Translations under genes and position numbers: made by a program | Notes under the pieces: generated by a model | Seen by the model: only the letters and a program-made list of their open reading frames with translations | The model's database searches: none | What the model was told of the DNA's origin: nothing | From: Nitrospinaceae bacterium | Lineage (GTDB): Bacteria > Nitrospinota > Nitrospinia > Nitrospinales > VA-1 | NCBI GenBank assembly: GCA_029937655.1 | Contig: JAPYPK010000017.1 | Coordinates: forward strand, 1 to 22,928 | Direction: 5' to 3' | DNA: 22,928 nt | Part shown: one piece after another, positions 15,697 through 22,916 of the stretch | Layout: the number at the start of each line of letters is the position of its first letter | Numbering within the stretch: position 1 is the stretch's first letter

Positions 15697-16617
15697 ATGA
15701 AATTAGAAGAAAAAATTATTGGGGTTTTGATGGGAGGTTTGTCTCCTGAACGAGAGGTTTCTCTTGCTTCCGGTAATGCGGTGTTAGAGGCATTAGGAAG
15801 GAAAGGTTTGAATGGAATAGGGATTGATGTGAGTAACGATATTGCCTTTTCTCTAAAGAAAAATAAAATTGATATAGCTTTTATAGCTCTACATGGGGTT
15901 TTTGGAGAAGATGGTTCAATTCAAGGATTACTCGAATACTCAAAAATACCTTATACGGGTTCGGGTGTTTTAGCTAGTGCGTTAGCTTATGACAAGGTGA
16001 AGTCTAAAGAAATTTTAAAATTTAATAAAGTTCCCACGGCTGACTATCAGGTTTTATATAGGGAGAAAGGGGGAAGACAGGAGCGTACGTTTGGTTTTCC
16101 AGTTGTCGTAAAGCCTTCGAATCAGGGTTCAAGTATCGGTGTCAGTATTGTGAGAGAAGAAAAAGAGTGGGGAGCAGCTTTGGAGTTAGCCTTCATTTAT
16201 TCAAAAGAAATTATGGTAGAGAAATTCATTGAAGGTAAGTTGCTAGCTATTGGAATGAATGGAGAACAAGCTATGCCTATAGTACATATTCGCCCTAAGT
16301 CAGGGTTTTACGATTACGAATCTAAATATACTACTGGGAGAACAAAATATTCCTGTCCTGCTGAACTTGGGATAGAAGAAACTCAACGTTGTAAAGATAT
16401 AGCGGTTCAGGTCTATCGATCTTTGCGAGGAAATGGAATGCCTCGGGTTGATGTGATACTGGATTCAGCGGGAGTGCCGTATGTTCTTGAAATGAACACT
16501 GTCCCTGGTTTGACGCCAACAAGTCTTTTACCAATGGCGGCAAAACAGTCTGGATTGGAATTTGATGATTTGGTAGTTGAGATTTTAAAATCAGCCAACC
16601 TTGATTATGAAGGGTGA
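15697..16617 (+). CDS. ddl: D-alanine--D-alanine ligase
   Basis: Ddl makes the D-Ala-D-Ala dipeptide used by MurF, with an ATP-grasp mechanism. The 306-residue protein (same length as E. coli DdlB) has VLMGGLSPEREVSLASG (about residues 10-26), ALHGVFGEDGSIQGLLE, and the ATP-grasp loop VVVKPSNQGSSIGVS (136-150). GFYDYESKYTTGRTKY comes next, and the magnesium-binding EMNTVPGLTPTSLLP stretch (265-279) lies near the end. TTG at 15694 directly precedes ATG at 15697. The ATG is preferred. No Shine-Dalgarno is apparent, unlike murB and ftsA. ftsQ begins 9 bases after the stop. Confidence 0.96.
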   Translation: MKLEEKIIGVLMGGLSPEREVSLASGNAVLEALGRKGLNGIGIDVSNDIAFSLKKNKIDIAFIALHGVFGEDGSIQGLLEYSKIPYTGSGVLASALAYDKVKSKEILKFNKVPTADYQVLYREKGGRQERTFGFPVVVKPSNQGSSIGVSIVREEKEWGAALELAFIYSKEIMVEKFIEGKLLAIGMNGEQAMPIVHIRPKSGFYDYESKYTTGRTKYSCPAELGIEETQRCKDIAVQVYRSLRGNGMPRVDVILDSAGVPYVLEMNTVPGLTPTSLLPMAAKQSGLEFDDLVVEILKSANLDYEG

Positions 16618-16626
16618 AATACTGTT

Positions 16627-17538
16627 GTGGATTTAGCTTTATTAGAAGGAAAAAAAATAGTCGACGTTTGGAAACAAAAGGGATCTTATCAGTGTATGAC
16701 TCGAAACAGAGATGGATTTTTTGCGAGAAAATCAAAATGGAAAGAAACCAGCCTAGGTTTAGGTTCTATTTTTATAACTTTAATAAGTGGATTGGCAAAA
16801 ACAGTTCTGGTTGTTGCATGTTTCTATGGAATCGTATCAAGCTATAGATTTATAACTCAGTCATCCCATTTTAATATTAATGAAATAAATATGGTTGGTC
16901 ATAAACGATTGTCAAATGAAGAGTTGAACTCATGGATTGGAACCATAATTGGAAAGAATATTTTTAAATTGGATCTTGACGGAATTTCTAAAAGGCTAGT
17001 TGAACATCCATGGGTACAGTCGGCTTCAGCAAGAAGAGTTTTCCCTCAAGGTGTTTATGTTGAAATTCAAGAAAGGACTCCTTTTGCTAAAATTCAAATG
17101 GAACGGGTTTACGTAATGGATAACTATGGAGTTTTACTTGGGATAGATTTAAGAGGTGTGAATAAACTACCCACTATAACGGGTATGAAAATTAAAAACC
17201 CTGAAATAGGAAGTAATGTGGCTGACGAAGAAATTATTCGTGGATTAAAAATGATGCGCAGTCTCAACCAGTTATCCATGTTTGAAAAAAATCCAATTGA
17301 TAATGTGCATATTAGCAGTAGGTATAGAATTACATTTTCTACAAATACCCAAGATGTCAAGGTTCACATGCGCCCAGAAATAGCACGGGAAAGTTTTGAA
17401 AATTTAGTACTGGCATTAGGTGCGATAGAAAAAAATGAGAAGGATTTAAGTTACATCGATCTGTCTTTTAAAAATAGAGTTGTTGTAAAACACCGTGATG
17501 AAGTTAAGAGCGAGTTCTGGAAAAATAAAAAGACATAA
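16627..17538 (+). CDS. ftsQ: FtsQ, divisome protein with POTRA domain
   Basis: FtsQ links early and late division proteins through FtsL and FtsB at the septum. From GTG at 16627 the protein has 303 residues. It has a cytoplasmic basic N-terminus (to about residue 44), one membrane segment (about 46-72), and a POTRA domain (about 82-152) reading FNINEINMVGHKRLSNEEL through HPWVQSASARRVFPQGVYVEI. The FtsQ C-terminal domain follows, with YVMDNYGVLLGID and LPTITGM. An AAGGG lies about 14 bases before the GTG. A later ATG at 16696 would shorten the cytoplasmic tail by 23 residues without touching the conserved parts. Order ddl-ftsQ-ftsA is typical. Confidence 0.93.
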   Translation: MDLALLEGKKIVDVWKQKGSYQCMTRNRDGFFARKSKWKETSLGLGSIFITLISGLAKTVLVVACFYGIVSSYRFITQSSHFNINEINMVGHKRLSNEELNSWIGTIIGKNIFKLDLDGISKRLVEHPWVQSASARRVFPQGVYVEIQERTPFAKIQMERVYVMDNYGVLLGIDLRGVNKLPTITGMKIKNPEIGSNVADEEIIRGLKMMRSLNQLSMFEKNPIDNVHISSRYRITFSTNTQDVKVHMRPEIARESFENLVLALGAIEKNEKDLSYIDLSFKNRVVVKHRDEVKSEFWKNKKT

Positions 17539-17559
17539 ACCTGGAAAGGGAGAGGACGT

Positions 17560-18792
17560 ATGTCCAAGAAAAATGAGTACATAGTAGGTCTTGATATTGG
17601 AACAACTAAAATCTGCTGCATCATTGGTGAAATTAGCCACGAGAATCAAGTGGATATCATCGGGTTAGGCCAACATCCTTCACGTGGGCTACGTAAAGGC
17701 GTGGTGGTAAATATAGATGGGACGGTGGAATCAATCAAAAACGCTGTTGAGGAAGCAGAGTTAATGGCAGGGTGTGAAATAGACTCTGTGTTTGTTGGGA
17801 TAGCCGGTGGTCATATCAATAGTTTGAACAGTCACGGTATCATTGCTGCTAAGAGTAAAGAAATTACGCAAAAGGATATTGAGCGAGTAATAGATGCTGC
17901 AAAAGCGATTGCTATTCCTCTCGATAGGGAAGTTATTCATGTCCTGCCACAAGAATATATTGTAGACAGCCAGGATGGAATCAAAACCCCTCTAGGTATG
18001 GCAGGAATACGCTTAGAAGCCAAGGTGCATATAGTCACCGCTGCCGTAACCTCTGCACAAAATATCGTTAGGTGTGTTAACAAAGCGGGACTAGGTGTTC
18101 GAGACATTGTTTTGGAACAGTTGGCCTCAAGTGAGTCCGTATTGTCTTCAGACGAAAAAGAACTTGGTGTCGCTATGATAGATATCGGAGGTGGGACATC
18201 CGACCTAGCAATTTTTTTTCAAGAAGCAATCAAGCATACGTCAGTTCTGACAATAGCTGGTGCGCAAATGACAAACGATATTGCTATTGGACTACGTACC
18301 CCAAATCAAGAAGCAGAAAAGATAAAACATGCGCATGGATGCGCCCTTTCAACCTTGGTGGCAGAAGACGAAACTATAGAAGTTCCAAGTGTGGGGGGGA
18401 GAGAAACTCGTACTGTATCGCGACAAATTTTAAGTGAAATTTTAGAAGCACGCGCAAGAGAAATGTTTGAAATGTTGAACCATGAAATAAACGTTTCAGG
18501 ATTTCGTGACATTGTTTCTTCAGGAATTGTTCTCACTGGTGGAGCTTCAAGCCTCCCAGGAATGGGAGAACTGGCTGAAGAAATTTTTCAACTCCCAGTC
18601 CGTGTGGGAGTTCCAACTAACCTAGGAGGATTAGTGGATGTTGTAGGGAGTCCGATGTATGCAACAAGTACCGGGTTGATTCAATATGGCATGAAAAGTT
18701 TAAAGGCAGGAATGACCCATGAACTACAAGGACGGCACTTGTTTGATAAAATTTTTAGTCGAATGAAAGACTGGGCCGAAGAATTCTTTTAA
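17560..18792 (+). CDS. ftsA: FtsA, actin-like membrane tether of the Z ring
   Basis: FtsA is an actin-fold ATPase that anchors FtsZ filaments to the membrane and recruits later division proteins. The 410-residue protein has phosphate-1 YIVGLDIGTTKICCIIGE (about residues 7-24). The 1C insertion is followed by the phosphate-2 loop MIDIGGGTSDLAIF (about 206-219) and the adenosine motif GIVLTGGASSLPGMGEL (around residue 327). The end, LFDKIFSRMKDWAEEFF, is an amphipathic helix as expected for the membrane-targeting sequence. A good Shine-Dalgarno (AAGGGAGAGG, 17546-17555) lies 4 bases before the ATG. ftsZ follows after 16 bases. Confidence 0.96.
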   Translation: MSKKNEYIVGLDIGTTKICCIIGEISHENQVDIIGLGQHPSRGLRKGVVVNIDGTVESIKNAVEEAELMAGCEIDSVFVGIAGGHINSLNSHGIIAAKSKEITQKDIERVIDAAKAIAIPLDREVIHVLPQEYIVDSQDGIKTPLGMAGIRLEAKVHIVTAAVTSAQNIVRCVNKAGLGVRDIVLEQLASSESVLSSDEKELGVAMIDIGGGTSDLAIFFQEAIKHTSVLTIAGAQMTNDIAIGLRTPNQEAEKIKHAHGCALSTLVAEDETIEVPSVGGRETRTVSRQILSEILEARAREMFEMLNHEINVSGFRDIVSSGIVLTGGASSLPGMGELAEEIFQLPVRVGVPTNLGGLVDVVGSPMYATSTGLIQYGMKSLKAGMTHELQGRHLFDKIFSRMKDWAEEFF

Positions 18793-18808
18793 TAGATTGG
18801 AGGAAAAA

Positions 18809-19972
18809 ATGAGTCTAATAGAATTTGAATCAAAAAATGAATATTCAGCTTCCATTAAAGTTATTGGTGTGGGAGGTGGAGGAACCAATGCAGTTAATTC
18901 AATGCTACGTGGTCAGGCCATGGGAGTAGAATTTATCGTAGCGAATACCGATATTCAATCCCTGGAGGCGTCTCTATGCGAGGATCAGATTCAATTAGGA
19001 GGTAGCCTAATGCGTGGTCTTGGTGCTGGGGCCAGTCCTGAAACAGGCCAACTTGCAGCTCAAGAAAGCGAAGAACACATTCGTAATATGCTCGATGGAT
19101 CTGACATGGTTTTTATAACCGCTGGAATGGGTGGAGGAACAGGAACCGGTGCTGCGCCAACCATTGCACGTATTGCTCGTGATGTGGGGGCGCTCACGGT
19201 GGGTATTGTTACCAAACCATTTTCGTTTGAAGGTAAAAGACGAATGATTCAAGCCGAAGCTGGGATTAAGGAGCTAAAAGAGGCCATTGACACTCTTATC
19301 GTAATTCCTAATCAAAAATTATTGAGCTTTGTTGGTAAGCAAACTTCGTTAACTAACGCATTTGGAATTGTGGATGATGTCTTGCAACAAGCAGTAGGTA
19401 GTATCTCGGATTTAATTGTCACCCCTGGATTAGTTAACTTAGACTTTGCGGACGTAAAAACAATAATGGGTAATATGGGTAAAGCAATTATGGGGAGTGG
19501 AAGCGCAGCAGGAGAAAATAGAGCTATAGAGGCTGCTGAAAAAGCAATTTCCAGTCCACTTCTTGATGATGCCAATATAGATGGGGCTCGACAAATACTT
19601 ATCAATATTACTGGCGGTAGTGATATGACTCTAGCCGAGGTGGATGAAGCTGCAACCCTTATCACTGAAAATGCACATGAGGATGCTAATATAATTTTTG
19701 GTACCGTTAATAGTGAAAACATGGAAGGGCAGATGCGAGTTACTGTAATTGCAACAGGTTTTGAAGTGAAAGCTGAGGCAGAAAAACCAGTTAATTTTCC
19801 ATCAAAGAAAAAACAAGATAGCATAGATTCGATAATGCCTATGACTGTTGGGGATGGCGGGTATCGTCACCTGAAAAACTTGGCAAATGAAATTAAGGAC
19901 GAAAATCCAGAGTCTCTTGACTCATCTATAAATTTCGACGTCCCTACATTTCTACGGAAACACGCAAGTTGA
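18809..19972 (+). CDS. ftsZ: FtsZ, tubulin-like division GTPase
   Basis: FtsZ polymerises into the cytokinetic Z ring at midcell using GTP. From ATG at 18809, preceded by GGAGG with about 5 bases of spacing, it has 387 residues. IKVIGVGGGGTNAVNSM is the first nucleotide loop. The tubulin signature GGGTGTG is at residues 108-114, and the synergy loop reads NLDFADVKTIM. A short linker (about 310-370) ends in the conserved C-terminal peptide FDVPTFLRKHA, which binds FtsA. It is the last gene of the dcw cluster. A convergent DUF547 gene ends 54 bases downstream. Confidence 0.97.
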   Translation: MSLIEFESKNEYSASIKVIGVGGGGTNAVNSMLRGQAMGVEFIVANTDIQSLEASLCEDQIQLGGSLMRGLGAGASPETGQLAAQESEEHIRNMLDGSDMVFITAGMGGGTGTGAAPTIARIARDVGALTVGIVTKPFSFEGKRRMIQAEAGIKELKEAIDTLIVIPNQKLLSFVGKQTSLTNAFGIVDDVLQQAVGSISDLIVTPGLVNLDFADVKTIMGNMGKAIMGSGSAAGENRAIEAAEKAISSPLLDDANIDGARQILINITGGSDMTLAEVDEAATLITENAHEDANIIFGTVNSENMEGQMRVTVIATGFEVKAEAEKPVNFPSKKKQDSIDSIMPMTVGDGGYRHLKNLANEIKDENPESLDSSINFDVPTFLRKHAS

Positions 19973-20000
19973 AAAATATTTTATCTTTGGTTGAGAAATT

Positions 20001-20028
20001 AAAACAAGGTGGGAGACTTGCTAGTTTT
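20001..20028. terminator. Weak bidirectional terminator candidate after ftsZ
   Basis: Between the convergent ftsZ and DUF547 stops, AAAACAAG (20001-20008) can pair with CTTG and GTTTT (20017-20028) through an interrupted stem. On the minus strand it is followed by TTTTAATTT. The stem is short, so confidence is low, but no better terminator is visible for ftsZ. Confidence 0.25.
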
Positions 20029-20854
20029 AACTGCCATTAATGGCCCAGTTATAATCCATATATGATATTGGATACCGTATGTTTTCAAGGGTGTGTCTAT
20101 ACCTTGTCGGAACATAAGGCTTGATAAATTTGCGAACTCCACCATTTGATTTAAAATCATCGGCGAACCAATCAAAGATCGGTGATAGCAAAACTCTCTT
20201 GAGTTGTTGTTTGTTGTCAACTCTCATGCCTTTATTTGGGTTAGCCAAAAAAATACTCATTTGCATGTCAAGTTGTTCGTTGAGTTTTTCTGACTCGTAT
20301 GCCTTCTTGGAAAGGTCGGGACAACTTATGGAAGCGCAAACAATAGCGGTGTGGATCCGAGGGTCCCCCATTTTACGAAGAATTGTATGCTCTATCTTGT
20401 CTAAAGTATATTTTTTACCACCAACTGTTCCCGCCTTTATTTTCCACACAGACTTGAATAAGCCACCAACATCTTTGATGCTTTTCAATGGGTAGTTGTC
20501 TGTTACAATTTTTACTGCGAAAATGTTATAGACGTTTATCCAAAACGCCAATTTATCTTGATGATTTTTCAGTTTTGTAGGAGAAAACAACCTAAGTTTG
20601 TTGTCTAATTTATGAAAAACGGGGTCTAGTCGCAACTTTCCATAATCAACGGTGTTTAGTGATACCCCGTCGATCAATCCAGGCTCGACATACTTTTTTA
20701 AAAGTACATCCCAATCAGAAAAATCAAAAGTATTTGCAAGCGTGGGACCAGGAATGAATAGTGAAATACATGTTAATATGAAATAAAATTTAAAAAATTT
20801 TGTTATTCTAGAATATTCTCTTGGCATTAATTGCTTACTTTGAGTACTGTCCAT
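20027..20854 (-). CDS. DUF547 family protein, exported
   Basis: The 275-residue protein matches the DUF547 pattern: LAFWINVYNIFAVKIV (about 102-117), NYPLKSIKDV, KKYTLDKIEHTILR (147-160), DPRIHTAIVCASISCP (164-179), then AYESEKLNEQLDMQ and a YMDYNW end. The biochemical role of DUF547 is not established. The conserved His168, Cys173 and Cys178 cluster could be catalytic or structural, which is only inference. A hydrophobic stretch (about 20-36) ending GPTLA-NTF looks like a signal peptide, so the protein is probably periplasmic or membrane-anchored. ATG at 20854 is listed. ATG at 20827 (Met10) would give a more compact signal peptide. Neither has a clear Shine-Dalgarno. It lies convergent to ftsZ and divergent from the HAD gene, so it is probably transcribed alone. 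Confidence 0.88.
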   Translation of the reverse strand: MDSTQSKQLMPREYSRITKFFKFYFILTCISLFIPGPTLANTFDFSDWDVLLKKYVEPGLIDGVSLNTVDYGKLRLDPVFHKLDNKLRLFSPTKLKNHQDKLAFWINVYNIFAVKIVTDNYPLKSIKDVGGLFKSVWKIKAGTVGGKKYTLDKIEHTILRKMGDPRIHTAIVCASISCPDLSKKAYESEKLNEQLDMQMSIFLANPNKGMRVDNKQQLKRVLLSPIFDWFADDFKSNGGVRKFIKPYVPTRYRHTLENIRYPISYMDYNWAINGS

Positions 20855-20871
20855 ATTACTGAGATATGCTT

Positions 20872-20919
20872 ATGAAATTTCATGGCAATGCTTTTAAAAT
20901 GTAACTCTGTCTTCAGAGT
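20872..20919. promoter_or_regulatory. Two palindromes in the divergent DUF547/HAD promoter region
   Basis: ATGAAATTTCAT (20872-20883) is a perfect 12-base palindrome. ACTCTG-TCTT-CAGAGT (20904-20919) is a perfect 6-bp hairpin. They lie 18-65 bases upstream of the DUF547 start, between the two divergent genes, and could be operators. No T-run follows either, so they are not terminators. I see no clear -35/-10 pair in this 177-base gap for either gene. Confidence 0.3.
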
Positions 20920-21031
20920 ATGACTTTGTGAGTACTAATTTATATGATTTTATTACAGCATAAAAATATTTTTTCCGAAACAATCCAATATAGCGTGTGT
21001 AGTGATTTAAAAAAAATCTTTGTATTTTAAT

Positions 21032-21883
21032 ATGGATTTTACGACCAATCCCGAAAAATTTCTCTATGTTTCCGACCTTGACGGTACTCTCCTAGATGGT
21101 AACGGACAATTACCTGAAAATTCAGTGCAAAGAATAAATAAGCTTATTGACAAAGGCCTTAATTTTACCATAGCAACGGCCAGGAATTATGATTCGGCTT
21201 ATCCTCTGCTAAAAGGCCTCAATATTAAACATCCCGTTATCTTGTTTAATGGGGTGTATCTAACAGAACTTCATACAGGGGAGAATATCTTTTTTTCGGA
21301 CTTTATATCGTTGGATATTATCAGGAAGGTGGTTTCTATAGTCGAGGCGTATAATGTTAATCCTTTCATCTATACCTATGGAGAAGAGCACTTTGCCTAC
21401 TATAAAGGAGTCAATAATCTTGGAGCGCAGTCTTATGTTGATATTATATCTTCTGAAAAAAGGGCTCGAAAAGTAGACGAGTTTGTTTTTTCTGAAAATG
21501 AGCGAATATCAGGATTTCTTTTAATTGACACTAGTGAGGTTCTTGAACCGGTTTATGCTGAACTGAACTCATTATATGCAGGTGAACTAAATATTTATTT
21601 TGCGCGCGATGTATCCAATCCTAAATTTCATTGGTTGCAAAGCTTTCACCAAAAAGCAAGTAAAGGAAAGATGTTAAAACAAATGACCCTGCATCTTGAT
21701 ATTCCACTTTCAAATACCGTAGTTTTTGGTGACTATCTGAATGATCTAGATATGTTTAAGGTCGCAGGGTATTCGATTGCCGTCGAAAACGCGATTCCTG
21801 AAGTTAAATCTTCAGCTCACCGGGTAATTTCAAGCAATGTAGACCAAGGAGTGATATGTTATCTAGAGTCTCTCTTTGAATAA
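21032..21883 (+). CDS. Cof-type HAD-IIB family phosphatase
   Basis: HAD-IIB (Cof-like) enzymes dephosphorylate small phosphorylated metabolites such as sugar phosphates or cofactors in the cytoplasm. From ATG at 21032 it has 283 residues. Motif I is YVSDLDGTLLD with nucleophile Asp15 and acid/base Asp17. Motif II is TIATAR with Thr49. The motif III lysine is in ASKGKML (about Lys211), and motif IV is GDYLNDLDM (Asp234, Asp238). The cap between motifs II and III has the type IIB size. The substrate cannot be told from the sequence. The frame extends four codons upstream to TTG 21020, but the ATG is preferred. No Shine-Dalgarno is obvious. The parvulin-like gene follows 44 bases later on the same strand. 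Confidence 0.9.
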   Translation: MDFTTNPEKFLYVSDLDGTLLDGNGQLPENSVQRINKLIDKGLNFTIATARNYDSAYPLLKGLNIKHPVILFNGVYLTELHTGENIFFSDFISLDIIRKVVSIVEAYNVNPFIYTYGEEHFAYYKGVNNLGAQSYVDIISSEKRARKVDEFVFSENERISGFLLIDTSEVLEPVYAELNSLYAGELNIYFARDVSNPKFHWLQSFHQKASKGKMLKQMTLHLDIPLSNTVVFGDYLNDLDMFKVAGYSIAVENAIPEVKSSAHRVISSNVDQGVICYLESLFE

Positions 21884-21927
21884 AACTGTTATATTACTAA
21901 ATTAATTTTGGAGTTTAATTAAGGACT

Positions 21928-22575
21928 ATGTCAAATTCTGAACAACCACGGGAAGCAGATCAGACACTCTACCAACGGGATAAAACTGCCAAGGAACCTA
22001 AGGTTAGCGCAGATACAGAAACCAAACCAAAACCAAAACCAAAACCAAAACTAAGAAAGGCTTTTGTTCCTAAAAAGCTTGTTAAAATAACAGATAAGCC
22101 CCAAGAGTATCGTGCGCGACATATCAGAGTTTCTACTCTTGAATCCGCTAATATATTTCGTCAGGCCCTTATTGATTTTCAAAAGGAACTTGCCTCTGAG
22201 CCTATTGATGATCCCGACAAGCCTTTCCATGATCAAGCCAAGTTGGAAAATTATTTCATCCGGATCGCCAAAAAATATAGCACTTGTTCAACTAAGGCTC
22301 TTGGGGGAGATTTGGATTGGGTCTGTAAAGGTATGAATATTCAACCAGCGGCAACATTCGGTGGTATGGAAATGAAGAAAGAAGAAATAGTTACCTCAGA
22401 ATTGATTGATGTGATAACGCAATCAGAAAAATATTCTATTCCAGAACCTATTAAAACTAAGTTAGGTTATCATATTATTCTTTCGTGTGAAAATCGGGAT
22501 AGGGTTGAAAAAGAAAAAATTATGACTCAGCCCAAACCTCAGTCCGCGCCTGCTGGCACTAATATTCCCACCTAA
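21928..22575 (+). CDS. Parvulin-type peptidyl-prolyl isomerase-like protein with Pro-Lys linker
   Basis: The 215-residue protein lacks a signal peptide, so it is probably cytoplasmic. Residues 1-58 are hydrophilic and include a PKPKPKPK run at 34-41. The remainder resembles a parvulin (PpiC/rotamase) domain: ARHIRVSTLESA (63-74), FIRIAKKYSTCSTKALGGDLDWV (110-132), the SELIDVI helix and IPEPIKTKLGYHIILSCENR (171-190). An insertion of about 20 residues (88-108, acidic and Pro-rich) separates the first helix from the KYS block. Parvulins isomerise X-Pro bonds, and activity is inferred here, not shown. The start has an AAGGA a few bases before the ATG. The tail (about 195-215) is Pro/Gln-rich. 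It may be co-transcribed with the HAD gene. Confidence 0.8.
   Translation: MSNSEQPREADQTLYQRDKTAKEPKVSADTETKPKPKPKPKLRKAFVPKKLVKITDKPQEYRARHIRVSTLESANIFRQALIDFQKELASEPIDDPDKPFHDQAKLENYFIRIAKKYSTCSTKALGGDLDWVCKGMNIQPAATFGGMEMKKEEIVTSELIDVITQSEKYSIPEPIKTKLGYHIILSCENRDRVEKEKIMTQPKPQSAPAGTNIPT
22027..22050 (+). repeat. Hexanucleotide tandem repeat (CCAAAA)4 in the parvulin-like gene
   Basis: Four exact in-frame copies of CCAAAA encode the Pro-Lys repeat. Being a multiple of three, copy-number slippage would lengthen or shorten the linker without breaking the frame. Confidence 0.85.
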
Positions 22576-22580
22576 TAAAA

Positions 22581-22775
22581 CTAATAAAAAGGCATGAAGT
22601 AAGTACTGCAAAAATATAGATAACAAACGCTACTATTTAAAAATTTTTTCAATAGTCTCTCCCTATGATTTAGAAATTCAACCAGTTTTTGACCGACAAC
22701 TTCGACAAACTCCGTGTGGATATTGACCCTCCCTTCTAAGACTTTGGACCCATCTTTAAAAAATTCCTTGTTAAA
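22581..22775 (-). pseudogene. Start-less open frame, possible gene remnant
   Basis: This minus-strand frame is open for 64 codons with no usable start in its first half. It reads GSKVLEGRVNIHTEFVEV then GQKLVEFLNHRERLLKKF, which looks protein-like (charged, amphipathic), before degrading into an apparently non-coding tail. An ATG at 22792, in a different frame, precedes it and stops after seven codons. It could be a decayed gene or chance. I recognise no family. Confidence 0.15.
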
Positions 22776-22864
22776 TTAATGAAATATTTTCCATGCCTTT
22801 GGTCAGTGTAATAATGGAATAAATTTTTAGATTAACTCTCTTAATAAACAGAAAGGAGGCAATC

Positions 22865-22900
22865 ATGATTAATATAACTGTACCCTCTTTTCGTTTGTAA
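22865..22900 (+). CDS. 11-residue leader-like reading frame with strong ribosome-binding site
   Basis: GAAAGGAGG (22851-22859) lies five bases before ATG 22865, an ideal ribosome-binding site. The frame reads MINITVPSFRL and stops at 22900. A hairpin begins two bases later. This is either a leader peptide for a gene beyond the window or the start of a longer gene whose frame is broken. The +1 frame stays open from 22878 to the window edge and reads LYPLFVCNLCVSTLVIF, a hydrophobic stretch. The sequence ends before this can be decided. Confidence 0.3.
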   Translation: MINITVPSFRL

Positions 22901-22902
22901 TT

Positions 22903-22916
22903 TGTGCGTTAGCACA
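22903..22916 (+). promoter_or_regulatory. Small hairpin after the leader-like frame
   Basis: TGTGC-GTTA-GCACA is a perfect 5-bp stem with a 4-base loop, starting two bases after the stop at 22900. It could be part of an attenuator. Only 12 further bases are visible, and they contain no clean T-run. Confidence 0.35.

Noticed and set aside
19312..19824. Minus-strand frame of 170 codons opposite ftsZ
   Set aside because: It mirrors the codon structure of FtsZ on the other strand. Its Ser/Ile/Ala-rich translation shows no family features.
20033..20044. Perfect palindrome GCCATTAATGGC
   Set aside because: It falls within the 3' coding end of the DUF547 gene. Without a T-run or repeat copies it is probably chance.
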